Positions 16,623 to 24,922 of a DNA stretch of 39,560 nucleotides are shown here, in pieces (position 1 is the stretch's first letter; each line of letters opens with the position of its first letter). A model generated the notes under the pieces. It had not been told where the DNA came from. It made no database searches and saw only the letters and a list, made by a program, of their open reading frames with translations. Where the stretch lies: NCBI GenBank assembly GCA_028281635.1, contig JANQJM010000237.1, positions 1 through 39,560 of the forward strand, written 5' to 3'. A program made the position numbers and the translations under genes. The DNA comes from Pseudomonadales bacterium. Its GTDB lineage: Bacteria > Pseudomonadota > Gammaproteobacteria > Pseudomonadales > Pseudohongiellaceae.

Positions 16623-17534
16623 TCAAGTAACGACACCATCGAGTTTAGGAACTTCCCTTTTTAGTAAGTCTAAAAATGCACGTAACCGAAGCGGTTGGTA
16701 CTTACCAGGTAAGTAAGCAATATTCAAATCGAGGGAAGGTGCTTTCCATCCTGCCAATACATCAACCAGTTTACCGGTTTTTAGCTCGCCAGCGATAAAC
16801 CAGGTAGGAAGTATTGCCATCCCGATACCGCTCTTAACGGCTTCTTTAAGTGCGAAAATGTTATTAGTGCGCATTCGAACAGGCGGGGTTATGGAAGTAC
16901 TTCTTCCTTTATTAGCAAGAGGCACGCTACCACCTTCAAAAGGATCTAGCGCAATCAAGGGTAGCCGTTCCGCCCTCTTTGGAGAATCGGGCATTCCTTG
17001 TTTAGATATAAACTTATCTGATGCAACCAAGACTCTCTCAATGGAGTCCAGGCTCCTAACGATAAGCATGTCATCAGGTATCGGACCAACTTTGATCCAA
17101 CAGTCACAACCAATTTCAGTGAACCTTATTGCGTGATCTTCTAACTGCCAAGCGAGAGTTACACCTGGGAAACGCGTCTGAAACTTACAGGCGAGCCGCA
17201 TCAAATACTGCTGCCCAAGCGCCACTGGCGCCACCACCTTGAGAGTTCCCTGTATCTCCGAATCAGCAGAGAGATGCTTCTCTTCCAGAGTCTCCCAGTC
17301 ACTTAAAATTATTCGCGAATCCGCTAAGACTTCAGCTCCAGCATCGGTCAGCGCCAAAGAGTGCGTGTTGCGAACCATGAGCTGAGTCTTGAGCCGCTTT
17401 TCAAGTTCAGCGAGTTGTCGACTAACAGAGGGTTGCGATAGGCCCAGATCACGAGCAGCAGCACTGATGCTCCCCGAATCCGCAATGCGAACAAATGTTT
17501 CCAAGAGCGTGATTCGATCAAGAGATTTACTCAT
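16623..17534 (-). CDS. LysR-family transcriptional regulator
   Basis: This ~303-residue regulator starts MSKSLDRITLLETFVRIADS. The winged helix-turn-helix spans about residues 5-63 (GSISAAARDLGLSQPSVSRQ, LAELEKRLKTQLMVRNTHSL, LTDAGAEVLADSR). The remainder is the LysR substrate-binding domain, with TLKVVAPVALGQQYLM and late FALKEAVKSGIGMAILPTWF, the usual effector-domain pattern. ATG 17534 is chosen; a TTG two codons earlier is also in frame. It is divergent from the aldo/keto reductase gene with 105 bases between, the standard arrangement for a LysR protein controlling its neighbour. The inducer is unknown. Confidence 0.93.
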   Translation of the reverse strand: MSKSLDRITLLETFVRIADSGSISAAARDLGLSQPSVSRQLAELEKRLKTQLMVRNTHSLALTDAGAEVLADSRIILSDWETLEEKHLSADSEIQGTLKVVAPVALGQQYLMRLACKFQTRFPGVTLAWQLEDHAIRFTEIGCDCWIKVGPIPDDMLIVRSLDSIERVLVASDKFISKQGMPDSPKRAERLPLIALDPFEGGSVPLANKGRSTSITPPVRMRTNNIFALKEAVKSGIGMAILPTWFIAGELKTGKLVDVLAGWKAPSLDLNIAYLPGKYQPLRLRAFLDLLKREVPKLDGVVT

Positions 17535-17549
17535 GCGCAATACGTATAT

Positions 17550-17568
17550 CAGATATTCTTATTATCTG
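17550..17568. promoter_or_regulatory. Candidate LysR operator, CAGATA-N7-TATCTG
   Basis: A perfect 6-base inverted repeat with a 7-base spacer lies in the 105-base divergent region between the LysR start (17534) and the aldo/keto reductase start (17640). It sits 16 bases upstream of the LysR start codon, suiting autoregulation, and 72 bases upstream of the reductase, suiting activation. The site does not match the strict T-N11-A form; assignment is by symmetry and position. Confidence 0.5.
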
Positions 17569-17639
17569 TCTACCAAATATCACGTCAATGCAGGATATTA
17601 GTTTCCAACCCGACAGCAAACTATCGATGAGGAAACACT

Positions 17640-18422
17640 ATGAATACCAGTATTGAGTCAACCTTCAATCTAGGGGGCGAACTGACAGTGAATAGAATCG
17701 GCTATGGGGCCATGCGCCTGACCGATCAGCCAGGTAACTTCGGGCCATATCCGAAGTGGGAAGAAGGCAAAAAACTTCTATCCCGAGCCGCAGAACTTGG
17801 CATAAATTTCTTTGATTCTGCTCGTGCCTACGGGCCACAGTGGGCAGACAAAATCATTGCGGAGGCTTTGCATCCCTACAATCGAGATCTTGTCATTGCG
17901 ACGAAGGGCGGAGTCGACAAATTCGCTCCAGATCAGATCGTTACAGATGGCTCTCCTAAAACAATTAGTAAGCAAATTGAAGATGCGTTAACAAATCTCA
18001 AAGTTGATCAAATAGATCTTTTCCAACTTCATCGTGTAGATCCCAATGTACCTATCGAGGATTCTGTCGGTGCTATAGAAGATGCGAGACTGTCCGGCAA
18101 AGTTCGATTAATCGGACTGTCCAATGTTGACCGAGCGCAACTGGACCGCGCAATCAGCGTTGCACCAATAGCATCTGTTCAGAATCGCTTTAATCAGGCG
18201 GAGACAAGAGCAAGTGCCATGGTGGACTATACTGCTGAACGTGGGATTGCGTTCATCCCTTACGGACCTCTCGGTGCTCACCCAATGAAACAAGGAGCCG
18301 CACTTCCTGCTCAGGAAGCATTGGCATGGCTGTTGCGACGTTCACCAAACATCATTGTTATTCCCGGCACGACTTCGATCGAACATCTGGAGCAAAACGC
18401 TGCTACCTGGAACTTAGTCTAA
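17640..18422 (+). CDS. Aldo/keto reductase
   Basis: This 260-residue cytoplasmic NADPH-dependent oxidoreductase has the AKR TIM-barrel fold. The catalytic tetrad is visible: Asp59 and Tyr64 (FDSARAYGP), Lys89 (VIATKGG) and His131 (LFQLHRVD). Later, GLSNVDRAQLDRA and the nucleotide-binding end IIVIPGTTSIEHLEQN match the family. It is slightly shorter than most members (270-340). GAGGAAA upstream of ATG 17640 is a good ribosome site. It is divergent from a LysR gene and followed after 22 bases by a secreted VOC-fold protein, so an inducible detoxification or aldehyde-reducing function is plausible; the substrate cannot be deduced. Confidence 0.93.
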   Translation: MNTSIESTFNLGGELTVNRIGYGAMRLTDQPGNFGPYPKWEEGKKLLSRAAELGINFFDSARAYGPQWADKIIAEALHPYNRDLVIATKGGVDKFAPDQIVTDGSPKTISKQIEDALTNLKVDQIDLFQLHRVDPNVPIEDSVGAIEDARLSGKVRLIGLSNVDRAQLDRAISVAPIASVQNRFNQAETRASAMVDYTAERGIAFIPYGPLGAHPMKQGAALPAQEALAWLLRRSPNIIVIPGTTSIEHLEQNAATWNLV

Positions 18423-18444
18423 TTGACAGCACAGGGCCAAACTC

Positions 18445-18966
18445 ATGAAAAACTTACTACTCGCACTAACTGCATTTACATTCATATCTGCCGTTTTCGC
18501 TTCAGAGCCCCCAAAGCCCGATCCTCTGGCTCAAATTCATGCGGAACACGTAATGATCTCAACAAGCGCCTATCAGGACACAATTGATTGGTATCGGAGC
18601 AAGTTAGGATTTCGTGTACAACAAGAATGGACTGTAGCGGAATTTCCTGGTGTGAAACTCGCTTACATCGAACTCAATAGCTTCATTATCGAAGTAGTTG
18701 AGACTCCTGAAGAATTCCAGAAAAAAGAAACCCCTCCAGACTTGGCGACTGCACTAAACGATCGTGGCTTCGGTCATCTGGCTTTTCTAGCTGCTGATGT
18801 CGATGCGGTAGCTTCTGAACTCGAGGCCCGTGGAGTAGATTTAATTCTTCCACCAACGAGTTTCCCCGACTCGGGCAGGCGTCTTATTTTCATTCAGGAC
18901 AATAATGGAAACTACATCGAATTTCTGACGTCGCTGTCTGCGTACCATAGCGGAGGTGAAAGGTGA
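18445..18966 (+). CDS. Secreted VOC (glyoxalase/bleomycin-resistance fold) protein
   Basis: This 173-residue protein has a signal peptide (MKNLLLALTAFTFISAVFAS) followed by a single vicinal-oxygen-chelate domain. Paired beta-alpha-beta-beta-beta modules are visible: HVMISTSAYQDTIDWYRSKL with GFRV, FIIEVVETP, then FGHLAFLAADVDAVASELEA with RGVDLI and NNGNYIEFL. Candidate metal ligands are the His of AEHVMI, the Glu of IIEVVE, the His of FGHLAF and the Glu of YIEFL, as in glyoxalase I and related lyases and dioxygenases. Most VOC proteins are cytoplasmic, so the export signal is a mild oddity, though exported versions exist. It follows the aldo/keto reductase closely and its stop overlaps the next start, implying one transcript under LysR control. 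Confidence 0.88.
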   Translation: MKNLLLALTAFTFISAVFASEPPKPDPLAQIHAEHVMISTSAYQDTIDWYRSKLGFRVQQEWTVAEFPGVKLAYIELNSFIIEVVETPEEFQKKETPPDLATALNDRGFGHLAFLAADVDAVASELEARGVDLILPPTSFPDSGRRLIFIQDNNGNYIEFLTSLSAYHSGGER

Positions 18967-19304
18967 GACAAAAGCTAAGGCAAACTGTTCTTACATGGAT
19001 AGCAGCTTACCCAATCATAACCAGCCTGCTTATGTTTTTAGAGCCTATTGTCTCAAACTGGGCACTCCCCCTTCGGACGCTCGTACTAAGCGCAATAATG
19101 ACACCGCTGATGGTGCTTTGGGCGGTGCCAATAGTGACCAAGTTCTCTTGCTGCTTGCTGGCTCGACCTAATGCAAGCTTACAGGATGGTCATTGCAACA
19201 GATTCGACTCTCAGAAAAGTTTTGACCCAAGCTCCATGGATGCCTGCCTGGGATCGAAATCTGAGCGATTATTTAGTTGCGGTGCCCATGTTTCTCGGTT
19301 CTAG
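18963..19304 (+). CDS. Small two-helix membrane protein, possibly frameshifted at the 3' end
   Basis: The reading frame starts with GTG 18963, overlapping the upstream stop as GTGA, and has GGAGG just before it, so it is translationally coupled. Residues ~1-60 (TWIAAYPIITSLLMFLEPIV, LPLRTLVLSAIMTPLMVLWA, VPIVTK) match the two-helix membrane segment often found at the C-terminus of membrane-associated antibiotic-biosynthesis-monooxygenase-like proteins and as stand-alone small proteins. After residue ~61 the sequence turns polar and cysteine-rich and unlike the family. The +1 frame there reads LAACWLDLMQAYR, a more natural ending, so a one-base indel is possible. Function unknown. Confidence 0.55.
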   Translation: MRQKLRQTVLTWIAAYPIITSLLMFLEPIVSNWALPLRTLVLSAIMTPLMVLWAVPIVTKFSCCLLARPNASLQDGHCNRFDSQKSFDPSSMDACLGSKSERLFSCGAHVSRF

Positions 19305-19365
19305 ATGTCAGTAGTCTTTGAAGGCTTGGGATGCAAAGCATACGAGATTGTTTGATGTCTCAAGC

Positions 19366-21219
19366 TCATAACTCCTCAACTTCAACTATGCTGAACAGCG
19401 GCGGATCGGACCCGGGAAGTAGCTGTAATGTGCCGCGATAAGTCGCGTATTCGTCCGACCCAAGTTTCACTGCGAAGAAAGGCAGATTCAACAGCCCCGT
19501 ATCCAGGTTGAATTCGTAGAGGGGGGCGTCGGGTAGCTGTGCTGCTTGAGCGAGCCCGGTTAGATATAACAATCCGCTGACGGAATCCCTAAGAGCGAAT
19601 CTTGCCTCATAGTAATCTTCGCCCACTTTGATGGAAGGGATCATAATCTCGTCATCTTCCAAAGAGACCAGGAAGGTGAACTGGTCATGCGGCTGTGGCG
19701 GCGTACTCACCAGCCAGTAGCCAGAATTGAAAAGTTCCAAGTCGCTTCGTTCCACGTGCACAGTGTCTGCTCCTCTTGAGAGTGAAGGCACAGGAATACG
19801 CGTAGCGCTGATACTGAGCAAACTCACTGGATCCAGTTTCTGCGTATCAAGGGGTGGATGATTTGCCACTACCCCAGTTGTAATGCGCAGGAAGGAACTA
19901 CCATCCAGAGGTTGTGTCTGCCCAATCAGTTCGAGGAAGTCATACAACACATCGTTGACCGCTGCTGGCGGAAAACCAAGATCATGCGTTGCTGCGGACA
20001 CAAACTGTGCATGCGCATGATTCAACAAAAGTTCTTCGACTTGACTCTCGCGTGCGATTTCGAAGTCCCCAAAATCTGCAATCTCCGTTAGAAATTCCTC
20101 GAGCTCAGCAACGCTGAAGCTCTCTGTTGCAGTGAGGCGGATCCAATCATTGCCAGTATTAGGATCATGAACTATGAGTTGATCGGAAACTTCGATCAGG
20201 TCCAGGACTTGCAGCGCTTGCCGCTCAGGCACCTCAAGAGCTGGGTTGGGGACAGGACCGCTGGTCGGACCATTGATCTCAATCACAACTGGGTCGGCTC
20301 TAGGCGCCACTGTTAACAAGCGATTGTGTTCATCGAAGAAGGTCAATTCGATCTGAGGTAATACAAGCTGGTCATCCTGAAGTAACTCATCGTTGTAGTA
20401 GTAGTTGCCGAGATCGATCACGACAGATTCGCCAGGTTCGATTGCATGACCGCCAGCGAGAATGCAGTTAGTTTCGCAGGGTATATGCTTGAACTGACCT
20501 ATAGAGACAAATTCTTCCACCTGGTATCTGCCAATGTTGAGAAATGGCACACCGACGCTGTCGATGTTGGTTATTTCCGCTCGTAAATTGAAATGTTCGC
20601 CGGCCGTCAGGGTTTTTGGATACGTCAACTCGGCACTGAGTACAGGCAGATAGATAGATGGTAGTTGGATGAGATGCTGGTTGAATAACGAATAGTCACC
20701 AGTGCCATCTGCAGTCACGATGTAAAGCGGCAGATTACGCGATGGTACGTCAATGTTCTCACCATCCACCCTAAGCCCGAGATGGAGATAACTCATGCCG
20801 AGGTTTGCTCCAATCGGTAGACCTTCATAGGCGTGGATCTGCTTGAATGCCAGTATCAGAGATTCACCCGGCTGTAATGGGAAATCTCGCTCCACTGGAC
20901 ATGGAGTTCTGTGTGAGCACAGGTCAGAGTCTACAAAGGTGAGTCGCCCAGTTCCGGGTGGTATCTCAGGCGACGGACGGGTGCTGAAGCCGCCGCCAGT
21001 GGCATCCTCCACAACGATGCCACTGTCGGCCGGATTCTCTAACAGTATATACAGTTGGGTAGACTCTCCCGGAGCGAGAAAGCCTGTGGGGTTGATGATA
21101 GTGACATTGATGTCATGGCGCTGAGGATGCCCGGAGAAAATCGGCGGTTGGGCATAGGCGTTCATAATTGAGACTATGAACAAAAACGCCAGCGTAGAAT
21201 TGGAGGCTATAGACTTCAT
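19366..21219 (-). CDS. Large secreted protein of unknown function
   Basis: I do not recognise this protein. From ATG 21219 it is about 617 residues, with a clear signal peptide (MKSIASNSTLAFLFIVSIMN, cleaved near AYAQ). The frame is open further upstream to 21315, but the extra 32 residues would bury the signal peptide, so the shorter start is preferred. The N-terminal half looks beta-rich and CARDB-like, with repeated phrases such as LAPGESTQLYILLENP, LQPGESLILAFKQI and IEPGESVVIDLGNYYY, each PGES followed by a beta strand. Four cysteines (SDLCSHRTPC and CETNC) could form disulphides. The middle has an acidic helical part (SVAELEEFLTEIADFGDFEI), and the C-terminus is again beta-rich. It is probably a periplasmic or cell-surface protein. 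No neighbour explains it. Confidence 0.8.
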   Translation of the reverse strand: MKSIASNSTLAFLFIVSIMNAYAQPPIFSGHPQRHDINVTIINPTGFLAPGESTQLYILLENPADSGIVVEDATGGGFSTRPSPEIPPGTGRLTFVDSDLCSHRTPCPVERDFPLQPGESLILAFKQIHAYEGLPIGANLGMSYLHLGLRVDGENIDVPSRNLPLYIVTADGTGDYSLFNQHLIQLPSIYLPVLSAELTYPKTLTAGEHFNLRAEITNIDSVGVPFLNIGRYQVEEFVSIGQFKHIPCETNCILAGGHAIEPGESVVIDLGNYYYNDELLQDDQLVLPQIELTFFDEHNRLLTVAPRADPVVIEINGPTSGPVPNPALEVPERQALQVLDLIEVSDQLIVHDPNTGNDWIRLTATESFSVAELEEFLTEIADFGDFEIARESQVEELLLNHAHAQFVSAATHDLGFPPAAVNDVLYDFLELIGQTQPLDGSSFLRITTGVVANHPPLDTQKLDPVSLLSISATRIPVPSLSRGADTVHVERSDLELFNSGYWLVSTPPQPHDQFTFLVSLEDDEIMIPSIKVGEDYYEARFALRDSVSGLLYLTGLAQAAQLPDAPLYEFNLDTGLLNLPFFAVKLGSDEYATYRGTLQLLPGSDPPLFSIVEVEEL

Positions 21220-21557
21220 CGGGAGAATCCAATTTCGGTCGATACAATCCTGCACTTGGAGAGTACCTAGCGAGCTTGCGGCTGTCCACGAAAACTGTAG
21301 GCGAGTTAGAATCAAAGGGGGCGAAGTAATTTAAGTCCTCGCAGTAACGTCTCAAATAGGGTGCGAAACGAAACTATGACATTTCGTATTGTCCTCAAAC
21401 CAGGAAAGGGCAGCTTAGAATCGAAAAAGACTATCGATCAAGAGCGTGAACGGTGGTTAGAAGCCAGGTTCGGTTATTCAGGTTGGTGCCAGAAAGAGAC
21501 ATAAAAACTACTGCATTGTTACTGGACCAAGTTATTTACAGATTCGTTGAAGCAGCG
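21220..21557. other. Intergenic region with a degenerate dispersed motif
   Basis: This 338-base gap lies upstream of the large secreted protein and downstream of the hydrolase-TPR gene. At 21481-21494 it carries the string GGTTGGTGCCAGAA, identical to 4100-4113. At 21504-21514 it carries AAAACTACTGC, identical to 25938-25948. No small gene is supported. The promoter of the 19366-21219 gene should be within it. Confidence 0.4.
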
Positions 21558-23066
21558 TTAGTTAGAGCGTTGATTCACTCTAGCTAAACCCTCCAGGGCA
21601 TAAATCAGGCGCGGATTTATTTGGAGAGCAGACTCATAGGCCGTCCTGGCCTGGTCCATCAGTCCAAGTTGGAATAACACATCGCCGGACCCAGATAACG
21701 CCAGCGCCGATTGGGGGTAAGACTCTCGCCAGAATTCTGCTATTGCGTTGGCTTCACTTGGTGCTTCCCGACCCAGCGCTGCATTGAGTATTGCATCGAA
21801 TTGTCCTTCGGTAAGAAGGGGTAGATCGGTAAGTGCCGAATGATAGGTCTTAAACTCAGCCAGCGTGTCAGTAAAAGTCGCTGCGTCCATTAGCTTCCTG
21901 TACAAATCTGATGCCGCCGGCGGATTTGCGTCTGATGGCAATGTCTGTATTTCTATTTCCAGCAAGGATGAATACTGTGTTAGCAAATCATTAACACTGT
22001 CGGTTAGTGGCGGGTTTTCTTTTAACTCAGCGTTCAGAAAGGCAAGCATCATTCGCGTTGAGAACTGATATGCAACCAGGCTGCTTGCACTCCTGGAATC
22101 GCCCGCAGCGACTGCAAACGTTGCCGATGGAACAAAGTCGAGATGTTCAGTGTCAGCGATCTGCAACCAGAAACGGTCAGTCAGCTGAAAATTCCTATAC
22201 AAGGTTTGATCAGCCTGTGCAGGCGCTGGTCGACCGACTCGCAACATGGAAGCACGCAAATTCGCTGGGTTGTAACCTGTTGCGGCTTTCATCAGATCGA
22301 ATCCGTGGGCCATGCCTTCCACACCGTCCAAACTCACAACAGCCTGGATATCGTTGCGATGCATTGCCGCCAGCACACCGGCTCCAGCTCCGAAACTGAA
22401 GCCCACCACCGCGATGTTGCTGAGATCCACATCAACTCGATTGGACAGGGTTGCGATAAGAAACTCAATATCCCTGACCTGCGCCTCAATGCCTGCACTG
22501 TCGAATGTCATACCACCTGGAATTGCACCTACTGATGAAGTGCTTGCCACCACATAGCCATGGCTGGCGAGATACTCCATAGTTGCTATGTGAATGGTCG
22601 ATGTCGATCTGTAGCCTGGCGCATAAATGATTAGAGGGAACTTCGCAGCAATTGGAGTGACGTTTACGCTTGCTGCCGTGGTCATCGACAGGGCTCGGTT
22701 ACGAGCATCTTCACTCTCCAGACGCTGCAACCATTGCTTCCTGGCGGTGGGCAGGTCTAACTGCTCTGCGTCTAATCGTGTCTCGAAGTATTCGATGTAG
22801 TGCTGGAAAGAGATTGGTTCAACCGAAGATTCTCTAGCAACTGGATGCCATACTCCAACTTTCAATTCCCGTCTCTGCATTGCACCAAAAGTGCGCGAGG
22901 CGTCGGTGAGTTCAATTGGTGCAAATGCTACTCCGTAAGGCCCCTGCTCGAGATTGCCCCAATAGTCGGGTGCGGCCTCTATTTGGCAAGCGCATGTCGC
23001 AGTGATAAGAACCACTACTAACAGTTCAACGTTAGGCGAGATTGAACCCCTCAGCGATTGCAGCAT
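21558..23066 (-). CDS. Exported alpha/beta hydrolase (PAF-acetylhydrolase/dienelactone-hydrolase-like) with C-terminal TPR
   Basis: The product has 502 residues. A hydrophobic N-terminal segment (ELLVVVLITATCACQIEAA) serves as signal peptide; the TCAC cysteine makes a lipoprotein conceivable but no canonical lipobox is clear. The hydrolase domain runs to about residue 370. Key elements are KVGVWHPV, FPLIIYAPGYRSTSTIH (oxyanion region), the nucleophile elbow VVGFSFGAG with Ser224, a probable Asp247 (VVSLDGVEG) and His308 (DTEHLDF). The last ~90 residues include a TPR-type helical pair, ALSGSGDVLFQLGLMDQART and AYESALQINPRLIYALEGLA. Fusion of this hydrolase type to TPR helices is not rare in marine gammaproteobacteria, but no substrate is known. 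A 40-base gap separates it from the beta-lactamase-like gene upstream. Confidence 0.85.
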   Translation of the reverse strand: MLQSLRGSISPNVELLVVVLITATCACQIEAAPDYWGNLEQGPYGVAFAPIELTDASRTFGAMQRRELKVGVWHPVARESSVEPISFQHYIEYFETRLDAEQLDLPTARKQWLQRLESEDARNRALSMTTAASVNVTPIAAKFPLIIYAPGYRSTSTIHIATMEYLASHGYVVASTSSVGAIPGGMTFDSAGIEAQVRDIEFLIATLSNRVDVDLSNIAVVGFSFGAGAGVLAAMHRNDIQAVVSLDGVEGMAHGFDLMKAATGYNPANLRASMLRVGRPAPAQADQTLYRNFQLTDRFWLQIADTEHLDFVPSATFAVAAGDSRSASSLVAYQFSTRMMLAFLNAELKENPPLTDSVNDLLTQYSSLLEIEIQTLPSDANPPAASDLYRKLMDAATFTDTLAEFKTYHSALTDLPLLTEGQFDAILNAALGREAPSEANAIAEFWRESYPQSALALSGSGDVLFQLGLMDQARTAYESALQINPRLIYALEGLARVNQRSN

Positions 23067-23106
23067 GGTAGTTTAATTTTGACCTTATTCTTCAACCCAG
23101 TTTGGA

Positions 23107-24804
23107 CTATTCTTCAGAAGTCTTTAGGTATTCGAGATTCAGTATGCGGCCGGTTGACGCATGGAAGCCAGTTACCTTTCCCGTCTCGTCTCTGTCCATC
23201 ACTAACACCAGACCTGCCAGACTGCTCAACACGTCTTCATGGGTTACCAGCAGTGGTACGCGGCCGATTTTGTAATGCTGCGCGATGACTTGAGTACCGT
23301 CCATTCGAATTTCGATTCTGCTGTCCAGCTCAGGACTGTAGTAATTTCCGGTCAGAGCTTCAGCGTAGCTCGCTAAATCTTCAACTGCGGGAGCAAGATC
23401 GGCTCTAATTGGCGGCTGGCTATCCATGTAGATCTCTAGATAACGCCCATTATCGGCCCCGCGGAAGAAACTAAGCTGCAGTCTGGTTTCCGGATTAACA
23501 GCCTCGAAGTGATCTTCGTCAGTTGCACCCAGCATAAAATTTCCGCCATCCCCTCTTAACATCAAGGTATTCGGAGCCGAGCCCCTGCTTACTCGCCAGA
23601 CCCCTGGAGACTCGGCAGCGCGATAAGACCCGGTTAGGGCGTTCAATGTGTCCTGCGGGACTTCAGTGAATCTTGCCAGTTGCGCTTGCCGCTCTTCCCC
23701 GGGAGCTGGTTCGGTATATTCGTCTCCCTGGAACAGCTCAAGCACCTTGAACGCAGCCTCCTGCGTATTGATTGGCGTATTGGCAAACAGGGCGATAGAG
23801 ATATCGGTTTGCGGAAAGCGCATATACACCCCCCGATATCCCGCGTCGGCACCAGAGTGGGATATCATCTCCAGACCTCGGTAGTTGGTTACGCCGACGC
23901 CACCGGCATAAGAAATTTCTTCACCGCTGTTAAGCTGCCCCCTGGTCAGAAGTTTTTCAAAGACGTCCGAACTACCCACTTCCATTTCATCAAAGTTCCG
24001 GTCCCATAGAGCAAAATCATCGACCGTGGTAAACAAACTGGTGGCGCCGACTGTGTCAAAGGCAGGAATACTGCGTTGGTACTTATCTTTGGAAGCTCTG
24101 GTATAGCCGTAAGAGCGGTTTACCACCACCTCGTTAAGACTGTCATTGAAGTGAGTGTTGTGCATTCCCAACGGCTCAAAGATGTTCTGCTGCGTGAATT
24201 CGCGAAGGGTCTGTCCGGACAGGCGTTCGACAATCAGTGCCATCAGCGTATAGCCGCTGTTTGAATACAGGTATCTGTCCCCTGGAGGAAAATTTAGTTC
24301 CTGCTGGCGAGTAAGCAGGCGATAGATATCCTCATTGGTTTTGATGTCATCTGCCCGATAGCCTGCCAGCATCAGCAGCTCCCACTGGTCTCGCAGCCCG
24401 CTAGTGTGGTTCAGCAGATGGCGAATGGTAATGACTTCGCCAAAGTCTGGCATTTCCGGCAGGTGGTCGCGAATGTCATCGTCGAGCGAAAGTTTCCCTT
24501 CCTCTTCCAACAGGAGAATGGAAAAAGCCGTGAACTGCTTCGAGATCGAGGCGACATGGAACACACTGTCAACGGAATTCGGAATGTCATATTCGAGATT
24601 GGCCAGGCCATAGCCTTTGGAGAAAACGGTTTCGCCGCTTTGGTAAACGGCAAGCGCACAACAGGGTTCAGTTGGACCCGAATAATCTGCCATGATCGCG
24701 TCGATTGCTTGGACATTGACTTGTGCGCCGGCGCCAGTTGCAGACAAAAACACTGAAGGAAACAGAAGTGTTATTAGAACGCGGCCTTTCATTAAGTAGC
24801 TCAT
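23107..24804 (-). CDS. Beta-lactamase-fold serine hydrolase (class C / PF00144 type) with C-terminal beta domain
   Basis: This is a 565-residue secreted serine hydrolase of the penicillin-binding/esterase EstB class. The signal peptide is in the first ~27 residues (ending near GAGA). Catalytic motifs are the SxxK tetrad Ser86-Ile-Ser-Lys89 (FHVASISKQF), the Tyr180-Ser-Asn182 motif (YLYSNSGYTL) and His316-Ser-Gly318 (MISHSGADAGYRG) in place of KTG. After about residue 370 a second beta-rich domain follows, with repeated strands such as LTGSYRAAESPGVWRVSRG and LTGNYYSPELDSRIEIRMDG, typical of the family's C-terminal DUF3471-like region. Such proteins are usually peptidases or esterases acting on peptides or amides rather than true beta-lactamases. 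It may be cotranscribed with the downstream alpha/beta hydrolase. Confidence 0.92.
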   Translation of the reverse strand: MSYLMKGRVLITLLFPSVFLSATGAGAQVNVQAIDAIMADYSGPTEPCCALAVYQSGETVFSKGYGLANLEYDIPNSVDSVFHVASISKQFTAFSILLLEEEGKLSLDDDIRDHLPEMPDFGEVITIRHLLNHTSGLRDQWELLMLAGYRADDIKTNEDIYRLLTRQQELNFPPGDRYLYSNSGYTLMALIVERLSGQTLREFTQQNIFEPLGMHNTHFNDSLNEVVVNRSYGYTRASKDKYQRSIPAFDTVGATSLFTTVDDFALWDRNFDEMEVGSSDVFEKLLTRGQLNSGEEISYAGGVGVTNYRGLEMISHSGADAGYRGVYMRFPQTDISIALFANTPINTQEAAFKVLELFQGDEYTEPAPGEERQAQLARFTEVPQDTLNALTGSYRAAESPGVWRVSRGSAPNTLMLRGDGGNFMLGATDEDHFEAVNPETRLQLSFFRGADNGRYLEIYMDSQPPIRADLAPAVEDLASYAEALTGNYYSPELDSRIEIRMDGTQVIAQHYKIGRVPLLVTHEDVLSSLAGLVLVMDRDETGKVTGFHASTGRILNLEYLKTSEE

Positions 24805-24922
24805 AACCCGGTCCTGAGAACTAATAAGAGGTTTTTAAGCGATGCTACCTTTCGACCCTCACCTCATCAACAATTTCTTGGTCAAGTGGGGCATGAATGC
24901 GCAGATTGGTTGGACTTTGCAC

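Noticed and set aside
23107..24804. Antibiotic-resistance beta-lactamase
   Set aside because: Motifs are those of the class C-like esterase/peptidase family with HSG instead of KTG and an extra C-terminal domain; there is no evidence for antibiotic hydrolysis.
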